Shown piece by piece: positions 16,613-24,912 of a stretch of 58,702 nucleotides of DNA. The notes beneath the pieces were generated by a model, which ran no database searches, was not told where the DNA came from, and saw nothing but the letters and a program-made list of their open reading frames with translations. The translations under genes and the position numbers were made by a program. Source of the stretch: CAYXRK01 sp964467615 (GTDB lineage Bacteria; Hydrogenedentota; Hydrogenedentia; Hydrogenedentales; GCA-2746185); NCBI GenBank assembly GCA_964467615.1, contig CAYXRK010000007.1, positions 1 to 58,702 of the forward strand, in the 5' to 3' direction. The stretch's first letter is position 1. Each line of letters starts with the position of its first letter.

Positions 16613-17188
16613 ATGCCCGAGAAAAAACGTTGTGCGTGGATCACCGACGATCTCATGCGCCAATACCACGACGAAGAATGGGGCGTCCCCGTTCACGACG
16701 ATCGTAGGCACTTCGAATTCCTCATACTCGAGGGCGCGCAGGCCGGCCTGAGTTGGCGCACCGTTCTGAACAAACGCGAAAATTATCGACGCGCGTTCGA
16801 CCGCTTCGATCCTGAAATTGTCGCGCGCTACACGAAGCGGAAAATCGAGTCTCTTCTCAAGGACCCCGGCATCATCCGTAACCGGCTAAAGGTCGAATCC
16901 GTCGTCAAGAACGCCCGCGCGTTCCTGAAACTGCGAGATGAACTCGGCGGCTTCGATCGGTACATCTGGTCGTTCGTCGGCGGCAAGCCCATCGTCAGCG
17001 ACCGCAAAACGATGAAGGACATTCCCGCGACCTCGCCCGAATCCGACGCCCTCAGCAAAGACCTCAAGCAGCGCGGCTTCACGTTCGTCGGCTCGACCGT
17101 CATCTATGCCCACATGCAAGCCGCCGGTCTCGTGAACGATCATATTACGACCTGTTACCGCTACCGCGAGACCAAACGCTTGCGCTAA
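16613..17188 (+). CDS. tag: DNA-3-methyladenine glycosylase I
   Basis: 191 residues, matching the usual length for Tag. It removes 3-methyladenine from alkylated DNA in base-excision repair. The zinc-binding residues known from E. coli Tag are present: C7 (RCAW), H19 (QYHDEEWGVP), H177 and C181 (NDHITTC). The HhH-type core FLILEGAQAGLSWRTVLNKRENYRRAF is well conserved, as is the active-site region GFTFVGSTVIYAHMQAAGLVNDH. Its 3' end overlaps that of waaF by 4 nt in a convergent arrangement. No operon partner. Confidence 0.96.
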   Translation: MPEKKRCAWITDDLMRQYHDEEWGVPVHDDRRHFEFLILEGAQAGLSWRTVLNKRENYRRAFDRFDPEIVARYTKRKIESLLKDPGIIRNRLKVESVVKNARAFLKLRDELGGFDRYIWSFVGGKPIVSDRKTMKDIPATSPESDALSKDLKQRGFTFVGSTVIYAHMQAAGLVNDHITTCYRYRETKRLR

Positions 17189-18207
17189 CCCCTCGCAAGC
17201 GCCCTCTTCGCCGCCGCGACCACCTCATCCACCCCTATTCGCGTCATGCACCGGTGGTCGGTCGAGCAGTACGGTTTCTGACACGGCCCGCAATCCACGT
17301 CCACGCGCAATACCTCGCCCTTCTCATACGGCCCGCACGAGTACGCCGGCATCGTCGGCCCCATGATGCACACCGTCGGCACGCCGAACGCTACCGCCAC
17401 GTGCCGCGGCCCCGAATCATTGCACACCAACAAATCGAGTCGGGATACCGTCGCCTTCAACGTATCAATCCTCGGGTGTCCGTCGTCGCATTCGATCAGC
17501 GCACGCTTCGCCGCCTGTTGCACTGCCTCGCGCGTGTCCTCCTCCCCAGGGCCGGTCAGTAACACGCACCTAACTCCGGTTTCTTCCCGAAGCCGATCCG
17601 CCACCTGTGCATACCGGTCCGGGAGCCAGCGCTTACTCGGCCCGAACGCTGCTCCGGGCGCGATGCCGACGAGCGGGCCTTCGTCTGTGATTTTGGAACG
17701 GAGGAAACTGATTGCGATTTCGTCGGCGACTAACTCCAGCCCACGTCCGTCGTCGGCGCATCCGAGCGGTTCGACCACGCGAAGGTATTCGCGGGTCATG
17801 TACTCAGGAACGATGTTCCCGTTTTCGCGGTGCGGCGGGACCAGGACCGTCAGCAGTTTCGCGCGGCCGTTGCGGTCTTGTCCGATTCGTTGACGCGCGC
17901 CGGAAATTCGCGCGACCAGCGCAGAGCGAAACGAGTGCGGCAGTACAACGGCTACGTCGTACCTGTGCTGGCGAAGAAGCGCGCCAGTCGCGAACGTTGA
18001 CATAAGCCCGCGTCGGTCTTCGATGGGGTGCATGCCGCGAACATACGGCAACCCGCGAACCATCTCGCACGCAGGCTGCGGCCCCGCTACATCGATCGCA
18101 GTGCCCGGAAGACGCGCGGCCAACACGCGAAGCATCGGCGTTGCCATGACGACGTCGCCGAGCCAATTCGGTAAGAGAACGAGGACGCGCTCGGGGCCGG
18201 AAGACAT
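17185..18207 (-). CDS. waaF: ADP-heptose--LPS heptosyltransferase (WaaF-like)
   Basis: About 340 residues of glycosyltransferase family 9. The start is put at the ATG at 18207 (MSSGPERVLVLLPNWLGDVVMATPMLRVL); a GTG at 18222 is possible. The N-terminal PNWLGDVVM motif, the central GIAPGAAFGPSKRWLPDRYAQVADRL and the C-terminal DLLVCNDSGPRHVAVAFGVPTVCIMGP are standard for heptosyltransferase II. It adds the second L-glycero-D-manno-heptose to the inner core of lipopolysaccharide at the cytoplasmic face of the inner membrane, which implies an LPS-containing outer membrane. Downstream of an FmdB-like gene and a small membrane protein on the same strand. Confidence 0.92.
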   Translation of the reverse strand: MSSGPERVLVLLPNWLGDVVMATPMLRVLAARLPGTAIDVAGPQPACEMVRGLPYVRGMHPIEDRRGLMSTFATGALLRQHRYDVAVVLPHSFRSALVARISGARQRIGQDRNGRAKLLTVLVPPHRENGNIVPEYMTREYLRVVEPLGCADDGRGLELVADEIAISFLRSKITDEGPLVGIAPGAAFGPSKRWLPDRYAQVADRLREETGVRCVLLTGPGEEDTREAVQQAAKRALIECDDGHPRIDTLKATVSRLDLLVCNDSGPRHVAVAFGVPTVCIMGPTMPAYSCGPYEKGEVLRVDVDCGPCQKPYCSTDHRCMTRIGVDEVVAAAKRALARG

Positions 18208-18263
18208 ACGCGCAGAATACACGCGCGCGCGGCGTGTGGGGAAGTTCGCAGACTTCGGGCGGC

Positions 18264-18617
18264 CTATTCGTCCCTGGCGGCCGATACCCCCTTCGCCAAT
18301 TGCGCGTTGAATTCCTTGTCGCCCAAGGTTTCTCGGAACACCGTCTCGCGTGCGCGAAACCCCCTGCGCGCGATGTCGAAGAAGTCGAGGATCGCTCGGA
18401 AGATAATCGCCGCGAAGAGAATGAAACTCAACGCGAGGAAAAACGCGAAGCGTTTCGGTTCGTCGCGGACGTAGAACACCGGCGCAGCCAAGAGCGCCCC
18501 GGCAACCAGCGCGAACATGAGATAAAAACTGAAGGGCCGCCAGCGTCGTGATTCACTCATCGCGCGGGCGATATGATCGCGCAACGTCTTGTCGTACTCT
18601 GGCTTGACGACCCGCAT
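18264..18617 (-). CDS. Small membrane protein of unknown function
   Basis: 117 residues with two predicted transmembrane helices (about residues 28-48, PFSFYLMFALVAGALLAAP, and 56-78, FAFFLALSFILFAAIIF), a basic N-terminal tail and a charged cytosolic C-terminus. No family recognised. It lies 21 nt downstream of the FmdB-like gene and 56 nt upstream of waaF on the same strand, so the three are probably one operon. Start is the ATG at 18617. Confidence 0.6.
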   Translation of the reverse strand: MRVVKPEYDKTLRDHIARAMSESRRWRPFSFYLMFALVAGALLAAPVFYVRDEPKRFAFFLALSFILFAAIIFRAILDFFDIARRGFRARETVFRETLGDKEFNAQLAKGVSAARDE

Positions 18618-18638
18618 GTCCGAAAGAGCCTCCGCCGA

Positions 18639-18854
18639 TTAGTTCATGCAACCGCCGCCCTGCAACTGACAGCACGACGCGGCCCCGCAACCAACAGGTT
18701 CCGCGCCACCGGCCGATACCGGCGCGAACGCGCTCATTTGCTTGAGCATCCGTGTCGATTCGCATTTCGGGCAAACGGGCGTTTCATCGCTACGCCGAAT
18801 CAACAACTCCGCGTCCATCTCGCAATCCTGACAAATGTAACAAAACAGTGGCAT
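18639..18854 (-). CDS. FmdB-type zinc-ribbon protein
   Basis: 71 residues. The start is the ATG at 18854 (MPLFCYICQDCEMDAELLIRR), with an AAGGAG site about 10 nt upstream. FmdB/CxxC_CxxC_SSSS zinc ribbon: CYICQDC in the first ten residues and CPKCESTRMLKQMS near residues 28-41. The C-terminus carries a Cys/Gly-rich tail (GCGAASCCQLQGGGC). FmdB-type proteins are small, and a regulatory role has been proposed for the founding member. It is the first gene of the operon that includes waaF, divergent from the regulatory region at 18991-19111. Confidence 0.82.
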   Translation of the reverse strand: MPLFCYICQDCEMDAELLIRRSDETPVCPKCESTRMLKQMSAFAPVSAGGAEPVGCGAASCCQLQGGGCMN

Positions 18855-19082
18855 CGTCAATGTGCTCCTTGCACTATGTGGCGAACTAATTCTAACGCAG
18901 GCGGGCATGATTTGGCGAACCGAAATGCATCCATACGAGGCTCGAAGCCACGTATCCGTCCATCTACAGATAGAAATCCGACAAGCCCACGCAACTAAAT
19001 GTTGTGGTAGAGCCACCCTCCATCTCTAAAATTCCCGATTTATGGGCCGTTTTCGATGAAAACATCTTGTGGTATATGGGTA

Positions 19083-19111
19083 TTGACAACCACAATATAT
19101 TGTGGTATTAT
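19083..19111 (+). promoter_or_regulatory. Consensus sigma-70 promoter with operator in the spacer
   Basis: TTGACA (19083-19088), a 17-bp spacer and TATTAT (19106-19111): one of the best promoter matches in the window. The spacer is almost entirely filled by an 18-bp perfect palindrome (19089-19106), so a repressor bound there would block RNA polymerase. It drives the small unit at 19137-19307. Transcription would start near 19118. Confidence 0.75.
19089..19106. promoter_or_regulatory. Perfect 18-bp palindrome, NrdR-box-like operator
   Basis: ACCACAATATATTGTGGT is an exact palindrome. Its core CCACAATATATTGTGG differs from the published NrdR-box consensus (ACACWATATATWGTGT) only at the outermost position of each half. 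Partial copies sharing the TTGTGGT half lie upstream at 19056-19073 (centre spacing 33 bp) and 18991-19008 (a further 65 bp), so the sites fall near the same helical face. NrdR typically binds paired boxes about three helical turns apart. Identity of the regulator is inferred; no nrd gene is in the window. Confidence 0.6.
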
Positions 19112-19136
19112 TCCTTTCGGCGTCTGGAGCTACCGT

Positions 19137-19307
19137 ATGGACTCGGGTCAAAAACTTCGTCCCAAAATGAAGTTTTATCGCAGCCCAGGCCCGCAGTGGG
19201 TTCATACACCCGAGACGATCGTGACCGAGATACCGCAGCCCAAACGGTCACGGCTAAATCGTCTCAACCGTGGCAACTTGCGCCAACAAGCGCGGCTTCA
19301 GTTCTAG
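19137..19307 (+). CDS. Small basic protein of unknown function in its own transcription unit
   Basis: 56 residues starting at the ATG at 19137, with GGAG 7 nt upstream. The product is basic (Arg/Lys/Gln-rich C-terminus, RSRLNRLNRGNLRQQARLQF) and contains no cysteine and no membrane segment. No family recognised. It is flanked by a near-consensus promoter and a strong intrinsic terminator, which together define a transcript of about 245 nt. The unit could equally be a small regulatory RNA, with the frame open by chance. The strong palindrome in the promoter suggests tight repression. Confidence 0.45.
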   Translation: MDSGQKLRPKMKFYRSPGPQWVHTPETIVTEIPQPKRSRLNRLNRGNLRQQARLQF

Positions 19308-19326
19308 ACGCACCCCGCTTTCACAA

Positions 19327-19365
19327 GGCGGCGGGCTCCCAAGGCCCGCCGCCCCCTCCTTTTTA
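19327..19365 (+). terminator. Strong rho-independent terminator
   Basis: A perfect 10-bp GC stem, GGCGGCGGGC (19327-19336) and GCCCGCCGCC (19344-19353), with a 7-nt loop (TCCCAAG), then CCCTCC and a T-run (19360-19364). It ends the small unit that starts near 19118 and separates it from the secreted-protein gene at 19543. Confidence 0.9.
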
Positions 19366-19542
19366 ACGCGGAAATCTGCCCTTCCGGCACATACGGCGGT
19401 TCTCAGCGCCACGAACCTTTCTTCGCACCCAATCCATCGTGCTCGCAGTTCGTAATCGTAATCGAGCATCTCGCGGGTGCCCCTATCCAATCCCCGCTCC
19501 GGTCTGTTACGATGCGCTCGTAGTCAAAAAGGGGGTAGTGTC

Positions 19543-21516
19543 ATGCGCACGCGAATTCTGATTTCCGTAAGTTTCGCTTTCCTTCTCGGTTGTGTCTTGA
19601 GCGCGGGCCGTATCTCGCCGTGGGGCCTAACCGGATCCGTGTTCGCGGCGCCCCAAACACCGGAAGACGTCGCCAAGGCGTTCATGGAGGCGGGCGACGC
19701 GGGCAACCAAGAAGCGGCGCTCGCTTTGATGACCGTCAAGGCCCGGGAGACGATGTCGGCGGACAAGAGTCTGTCCATGAGCGCGCAGGAATTCGAGTCG
19801 TACTCCGTCGGCAAAGCGGCCATAACTGGGGAGACCGCCGATGTGCCGGTCGACGCGGTGCAGGCCGGCGAAAAACAGAAAGTCACGCTCAAAATGCGAA
19901 TAGAAAAGGACGCCTGGCGGGTGTTCGGCGTGAGCGTCGAGATGGCCGAAGGCATGGCAATGACGATCGACTTCGAGAACATCGGCGACACGATCAACCA
20001 GATGACCGAGCAATTGACCGGGGCGCTCGAGCAGGTTGGGGAGACGATGCAGCAGGGCCTCCAAGAGGCGTTCAGCGGTGAGTCGGGCGGAGACCTCGCA
20101 ACGAAGAAGGCGGCGTTCGAGGCGCTCGCGCCCGTTACGGAGGCGGCATACGAGTCCATGTGGAAGAACGACTCAGCATTCAAGGATAAGACCAAGCTCG
20201 ATGCGTTGAACGCACTTGCGGCGGGCCTCGGCCTTGCGGTCGACCCCGGAGAGTTTGCCGACAAGTTGGCGTCGAAAGTTGATGTGGACGTTGAGAACAT
20301 TTCACGCGCCGATGCCATTGAGCGCATCTGCGCGAGCGCGGGGCTGTATCCAGTTTTCCCCGACGCGCCCGAGGACTTGGGCGAGTTCGGTGACGCCGCG
20401 GATTCCGAGGAGCAATCCTCGCGGCCCGCAATCGCGCTTGCAGAAGGCCCGCGTCCCTACCCGGTGGCGTTCGGCGGTCCCTTCGTGTTTTCGGTAGACG
20501 ATCTTACGGACAACGCTCCGGTCCCAATCGGCTCGCTCACCTTCGCGGTGCGGGCGTATGGTCTCGATTCGGCGCTTCTGGACCTGTTGACGAACAATTC
20601 CGAGGCGACCAACATCGAACGATTAGTCGGGCCCAACGGCGAACCGCTCACACGAGAGGACGTTTACTTCCTTAGCGGAGGCCAAGCCAATCAGAAAGTT
20701 TTTATGGACGTATTCAATGTAGAACTCGTCAATTTGGTGCGCGCCGTTGACAGCGTTACGATTTCAGGCGCGCAATCGCTCACGATTCCGTCGTCGCTCG
20801 ATGAGATCGTCTTCAGCAGCCTCGCCGAAGGGGAGACACAGGAAGTCAACGGTATAAGCGTCGAAGTGTCATCCGTCAGCGAAAACTTTGTGCAGTTCGC
20901 GATAAAAGGCCCCGCCGACAAAATCGAGCGCTTGGACGCGATATTCTGGGCGAGCGACGCCGACGGTAACGACGTCGAGATTGCCGGCAGCAGCGCCGAT
21001 TCGTGGACGGAAGGCGAGATGCAGGCGACCGTTCAGACCTTCGCGCCGTTCTCCTCGTTGCGGATGAAGTTCCTCGCCGTGTCGGGGGCGACTTACCCAT
21101 TCGAGTTGAAAGAAATTGCTGTTCCGAATCATGACCAGATGCCCGAAAAGATCGAGGAACTCTCGTTCGAGGGACACGACGCGCCGATCTCGGTCGAATT
21201 TGTGAAGTTTCTGAACGATGATACGGACTTTCGGGAGATTCTCGTTCGCGTCACGAACCATGCGAACAAGGACGCGATTGATGTGTCGTGCAACATGGTG
21301 TATCTCGACAGAGCCGGCGACGAGATAGACGATTTTCCTGGCAGCTTATCGGGTGAGTTCGGCGCGGACGGCCAGTTGCCCGTGGCGGCGGCCAGCGCAA
21401 CCTCGGAAGTAGAGGCGACGGCGTTCAGCGCGCCCGAGAAGACCAAGAAGGTCCGCGTAGACGTGCAGCGAATTCAGTTTTCAGACGGCAGCACCTGGGA
21501 GGCCGAGTTGAATTAG
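19543..21516 (+). CDS. Exported protein of unknown function, possible lipoprotein
   Basis: 657 residues from the ATG at 19543, which has GGGGG 7-8 nt upstream; an in-frame start at 19477 lacks one. The N-terminus MRTRILISVSFAFLLGC contains a possible lipobox (LLGC, Cys17), although a Sec cleavage after VFAA is an alternative. Residues about 38-130 (TPEDVAKAFMEAGDAGNQEAALALMTVKARE...) look like a DUF4878/SnoaL-type small alpha+beta domain. The central part contains a helical segment around residues 150-270, and the C-terminal half is beta-rich and acidic. No catalytic motif is evident. It lies 54 bp upstream of another exported protein gene. Confidence 0.65.
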   Translation: MRTRILISVSFAFLLGCVLSAGRISPWGLTGSVFAAPQTPEDVAKAFMEAGDAGNQEAALALMTVKARETMSADKSLSMSAQEFESYSVGKAAITGETADVPVDAVQAGEKQKVTLKMRIEKDAWRVFGVSVEMAEGMAMTIDFENIGDTINQMTEQLTGALEQVGETMQQGLQEAFSGESGGDLATKKAAFEALAPVTEAAYESMWKNDSAFKDKTKLDALNALAAGLGLAVDPGEFADKLASKVDVDVENISRADAIERICASAGLYPVFPDAPEDLGEFGDAADSEEQSSRPAIALAEGPRPYPVAFGGPFVFSVDDLTDNAPVPIGSLTFAVRAYGLDSALLDLLTNNSEATNIERLVGPNGEPLTREDVYFLSGGQANQKVFMDVFNVELVNLVRAVDSVTISGAQSLTIPSSLDEIVFSSLAEGETQEVNGISVEVSSVSENFVQFAIKGPADKIERLDAIFWASDADGNDVEIAGSSADSWTEGEMQATVQTFAPFSSLRMKFLAVSGATYPFELKEIAVPNHDQMPEKIEELSFEGHDAPISVEFVKFLNDDTDFREILVRVTNHANKDAIDVSCNMVYLDRAGDEIDDFPGSLSGEFGADGQLPVAAASATSEVEATAFSAPEKTKKVRVDVQRIQFSDGSTWEAELN

Positions 21517-21570
21517 CGGACGCTTTGGCGGACCAAGGTGCAATTTCTTCGGAGGATCGGACAAATAGGT

Positions 21571-22878
21571 ATGCGATACCAACGCGCGCTAGTGGCCGCG
21601 AGCGCCTGTGCGTATCTATGCGCACCGGCCTCGCACGGACATGAAGTATCGCCAACGAATATATCGTTCTCCAACGTCGGTGACAGTGCGACCGTGTTCG
21701 TCTTGGGCGGTGAATGCCTCGCGGACATAACCGTCAACTACGACGAGTCGCTGATGAACATCACCGCTCTCGACGGCCTCACTAACGTTACCAATGGCCG
21801 ATTCGTGATTGAGGCTCTCACGGACGATCCGGGCAATTCGACGTTCGTGGACTTCCACGTTTTTCCCTCCGCAGGGGATACGTGTGGCAACCCTTCCTTG
21901 ACATTTTTCGTCACTATCACCTTCGGAGAGGCGGATCCCTTTTCGCTCGAGGGCACCGTCAACGACGCCTTGGGCTATCCGGTCGAGTGCGCGTCAGTCG
22001 TGATCAAACCGGATTTGGAGGGCGCCTATATCATCGTCGCTAACACGGACCGCAATGGCAATTACTTCGCGCCGGAGATTCCGATAGCGGGGTTTGTTTT
22101 CGTGCGCGTGTGGGCCCCGGGCTTTTTCGATGGCTTCGAGGAAGTTATGGACCCCCAGAGTGGAGAAGCGAGGCAGTTGGACTTTGAACTCGACGTCATC
22201 AGCGGCGTCCCCATTGTTACGGGCACGGTATTCCGGCCAAGCAATGCCGTCGAAGACTTTCAACAACCGCTCGGCGGCGTCAAGGTGGTCAGCCTCGAGA
22301 TTGGGGGCGCGATTTTCCAGACGGTGTATACGTGCTCCGACGGGCGCTTTCAGGCGCCGGTGCCCACGGCGAAGCAAGGCGAGGTCTCTCTCGTTCTGAG
22401 CGCCCCAGGATTCGATGACCAGACAATTACAGCGGCGCCGGGTTCGGACATCGACGTTGTGTTGGTGCCCAAGTTCGCGTTTCCCGGCGCAATTGTGGGC
22501 GTTGTCACGAACGATGGCTCGGCCGTCGAAGGCGCTAACGCATGGGTGACTCCCACCGGCCAGAGCACGTTGCAACACCCGCGCTTGACCGACGACACTG
22601 GTCTGTTCCAAGTGGGCGATATCGGCGCGGGGGAATATGAGGTCAAGGTGCAAACAGAGGGCGCGGAACCGGCGATTCGCACGGTCACCAAGATTACCGA
22701 CGACGAGTTTCTTACGGTCGAGATCGATGTAGCCGATATCGGAGGAGGGGAAGGCGAAGGAGAAGGCGGGTGTGCCGCGGGTGAAGGACGAACTGTAGTC
22801 TGGGACGCTATGGCCTTGACGATGGCCCTACTGATCCCGTGCTTCCTACGAGCGATCCGCCTTCAGTCCGGCGAATGA
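21571..22878 (+). CDS. Surface protein with carboxypeptidase-regulatory repeats and a C-terminal GEGEGEGG sorting-type tail
   Basis: About 435 residues. The start at the ATG 21571 gives a clean signal peptide (MRYQRALVAASACAYLCAPASHG); a GTG at 21538 is the alternative. After an N-terminal beta domain it has three carboxypeptidase regulatory-like (prealbumin-like) repeats, for example FSLEGTVNDALGYPVECASVVI, TGTVFRPSNAVEDF and AIVGVVTNDGSAVEGANAWV. The C-terminus is tripartite: an acidic linker GGGEGEGEGG with a Cys-Ala-Ala, a hydrophobic helix (WDAMALTMALLIPCFL) and a basic end (RAIRLQSGE). That layout resembles bacterial C-terminal sorting signals. The 3' end overlaps marR by 16 bp, convergent. 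Confidence 0.75.
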   Translation: MRYQRALVAASACAYLCAPASHGHEVSPTNISFSNVGDSATVFVLGGECLADITVNYDESLMNITALDGLTNVTNGRFVIEALTDDPGNSTFVDFHVFPSAGDTCGNPSLTFFVTITFGEADPFSLEGTVNDALGYPVECASVVIKPDLEGAYIIVANTDRNGNYFAPEIPIAGFVFVRVWAPGFFDGFEEVMDPQSGEARQLDFELDVISGVPIVTGTVFRPSNAVEDFQQPLGGVKVVSLEIGGAIFQTVYTCSDGRFQAPVPTAKQGEVSLVLSAPGFDDQTITAAPGSDIDVVLVPKFAFPGAIVGVVTNDGSAVEGANAWVTPTGQSTLQHPRLTDDTGLFQVGDIGAGEYEVKVQTEGAEPAIRTVTKITDDEFLTVEIDVADIGGGEGEGEGGCAAGEGRTVVWDAMALTMALLIPCFLRAIRLQSGE

Positions 22879-23351
22879 ATCTGGTCGAGGTTTGTCCGGA
22901 CTCTCTGCAGGATCGCCATGAGCGAGTCGAGTTCTTTCTCGTTCACCGCGCCCATGATCTCGCCGACCTTCTTGATGTAGACGCCGGACACTTTCGCGTG
23001 CATCTCGCGGCCCTTGTCCGTGAGCGCGATGATGTTGTATCGACGGTCCTCGGGAACGGGCCTGCGCGCGACGAGACCCGCCTTTTCCATCCGGTCGATG
23101 AGCGTCGTGATATTGGCCCTGTTCACCAGCATCATGCGGCTGAGTTCGACTTGCGTCAAGCCGCCGCTTTCGCCGCTCTGGCGCTTTAGCAACGAGAGGA
23201 CGTTGTATTGGACATCAGTAAGATCGTACGTCCGGAACAGTTCGCCGGCCTTTTTACGAATGAGGGCGGCGGTGTAGTAGATGTTGAGCAGGGCCTCGTG
23301 GGGCCGGTATTCAAAGCCCTTTCGCAGGCCAAGTTCGGTTTTTAGGGTCAT
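22863..23351 (-). CDS. MarR-family transcriptional regulator
   Basis: 162 residues with the winged helix-turn-helix typical of MarR: YDLTDVQYNVLSLLKRQSGESGGLTQVELSRMMLVNRANITTLIDRMEKAGLVARRPVPEDRRYNIIALTDKGREMHAKV. The DxRxxxxxLT element of the wing is DRRYNIIALT. The start is the ATG at 23351. Upstream is an inverted repeat, AATCACT-N13-AGTGATT (23393-23419), a likely autoregulatory operator, and a TTGACA-like hexamer. The next gene upstream on the same strand is the AGE-family epimerase. The 3' end overlaps the surface protein gene by 16 bp. Confidence 0.92.
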   Translation of the reverse strand: MTLKTELGLRKGFEYRPHEALLNIYYTAALIRKKAGELFRTYDLTDVQYNVLSLLKRQSGESGGLTQVELSRMMLVNRANITTLIDRMEKAGLVARRPVPEDRRYNIIALTDKGREMHAKVSGVYIKKVGEIMGAVNEKELDSLMAILQRVRTNLDQIHSPD

Positions 23352-23392
23352 TTCGGAACAGGTTTCCCAAGTTAATTCACTTTGAATCTGTC

Positions 23393-23419
23393 AATCACTT
23401 AACACTTAACATAGTGATT
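23393..23419. promoter_or_regulatory. Inverted repeat, candidate MarR operator
   Basis: AATCACT (23393-23399) and AGTGATT (23413-23419) form perfect 7-bp arms around 13 bp. The inside contains a direct repeat CACTTAACACTTAA (23396-23409). It lies 42-68 bp upstream of the marR start, in the space between marR and the epimerase gene, with a TTGACA-like -35 element nearby on the minus strand. This position fits autoregulation. Confidence 0.55.
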
Positions 23420-23452
23420 TGTATATAACGATACGGATTTTGGCCAGACCGA

Positions 23453-24757
23453 TCAACCGGGCGGACGCGCCAATTGTCGCTTTCCGGGCCGCGTTATCTT
23501 GAGCAGGCGCGCCTCGGATTGAATCATCGAGCGCACGGTGTGGTAGTTGATTTTCCAGGCGTGGCCCATGTAGTCCCACAGCAGTTGGTTGTTCTCGTCG
23601 AATAGGGGAAACCATTCGCCGACTTCGTGATTGATGACGTGGTCCATGACAAAGCGGTGGACCTTCTCGTAGCCCGCGAGGTACTTTTCGTCGCCGAGAA
23701 CGAGATATGCGTCGAGCAGGCCGACGAGGCACTCGGCCTGTTGCCAGAACTCCTTGTTCCGTTCGCGCGCGGGGCCGTCGTGAGGCCCTTCGCAGTAAAC
23801 ACCGCCGCGCTCGTAGTCGATGCCGAAGGCGACGCAATGGTCGTACAAGCGCCGCAAACGTTCGCGGAACGGCGCACTGTCCCATCCGAGAATGTCAATC
23901 GTGTGTTGAAGCAACCACGCGAATTCGACGTTGTGTCCAAAGCTGGTGTTGTTCAGTGGGCGTCCTTCGTCCTCGTTCACGTCGCGGTCTGAACCCCACA
24001 CATCGCGGAAAATGATCGCGCGCTGGGGCGTCCAGTCTGGGAGGAACTGCGCGACGCCCGTGCCGAATTCTGGGTTGATGATGCGATCAAACAACACATC
24101 GACGACTTCGCGGGTCTTGTCGCGGTAGATCGGCGAGCCTGTCGCTTCATATAAATTGGTGAACGCTTCCATCAGATGCATGTGTACGTCGAATGACTTG
24201 CGGTCGCCGCCGTAGGCGCCCGGCTTCTTCTTTTGCCAGTCGCGCTCGAGAAACTCGTAGTACCCGCCGTGACGGTTGTCCGCGGCGAACGTTTGCACTG
24301 CCTCGAACGTCTTCGAGGCCCACTCCATGCCACGCAGATCGCCGGAGGCCATGCCGTATTCGCTGAGTGCGTACATGGCGAACGACTGGCCGTACGAGAG
24401 CTTCGAGGGATTGATGACCGAGCCGTCGCGTTCGGTGGTCCAATACCAGCCCGCGTGTTCGTGGTCCCAGAAATGGTCAATCAGAAACTCGACGCCGTTC
24501 TGCGCAAGTTGAAGGAAATGGCCGTCGTCGAGTCCGGCGCGGTGGATCGATGCAAATGTATAGATCATCCGCGTCTGGCAAATGAGCGTTTTGACCGTTT
24601 CGCCGGTGGGTTGGCCGTCGCGATCGTAGTACGTCAGGAACCCGCCGAACTTCGCATCGTGCCCATGCTTGCGCCAATACGGGAGCAGTTCGTCTCGCAG
24701 GTGGTCTTGAACTTCGACCAGCCAATCGTCGCACTTCGCCATCCATTCTTCGTTCAC
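23453..24757 (-). CDS. AGE-family sugar epimerase/isomerase
   Basis: 434 residues of the N-acylglucosamine 2-epimerase family, an (alpha/alpha)6 barrel. The N-terminus LLPYWRKHGHDAKFGGFLTYYDRDGQPT and the central GHNVEFAWLLQHTIDILG with EFWQQAECLVGLLDAYLVLGDEKYLAGY carry the conserved active-site histidine and tryptophan/glutamate positions. Length and the KFGGFLTYYDRDG start fit cellobiose or mannobiose 2-epimerases more than GlcNAc 2-epimerase, but the substrate is not decided from sequence. The start is a GTG preceded by GAGGG. Transcribed on the minus strand, with marR following. Confidence 0.87.
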   Translation of the reverse strand: MNEEWMAKCDDWLVEVQDHLRDELLPYWRKHGHDAKFGGFLTYYDRDGQPTGETVKTLICQTRMIYTFASIHRAGLDDGHFLQLAQNGVEFLIDHFWDHEHAGWYWTTERDGSVINPSKLSYGQSFAMYALSEYGMASGDLRGMEWASKTFEAVQTFAADNRHGGYYEFLERDWQKKKPGAYGGDRKSFDVHMHLMEAFTNLYEATGSPIYRDKTREVVDVLFDRIINPEFGTGVAQFLPDWTPQRAIIFRDVWGSDRDVNEDEGRPLNNTSFGHNVEFAWLLQHTIDILGWDSAPFRERLRRLYDHCVAFGIDYERGGVYCEGPHDGPARERNKEFWQQAECLVGLLDAYLVLGDEKYLAGYEKVHRFVMDHVINHEVGEWFPLFDENNQLLWDYMGHAWKINYHTVRSMIQSEARLLKITRPGKRQLARPPG

Positions 24758-24912
24758 GACATGCCCTCTCGTTTACGGGCCGGGAGTCTACGGGAGCGGT
24801 GTGGAAGCGCGCAACGGCATCGCCCCGCCGCAGCCACATGGCTATTGACATTTTAATACGACCAACTATAATGGTTATCAGGGGTTGAAGGCCCATACGA
24901 GGAGGCGTCCTG

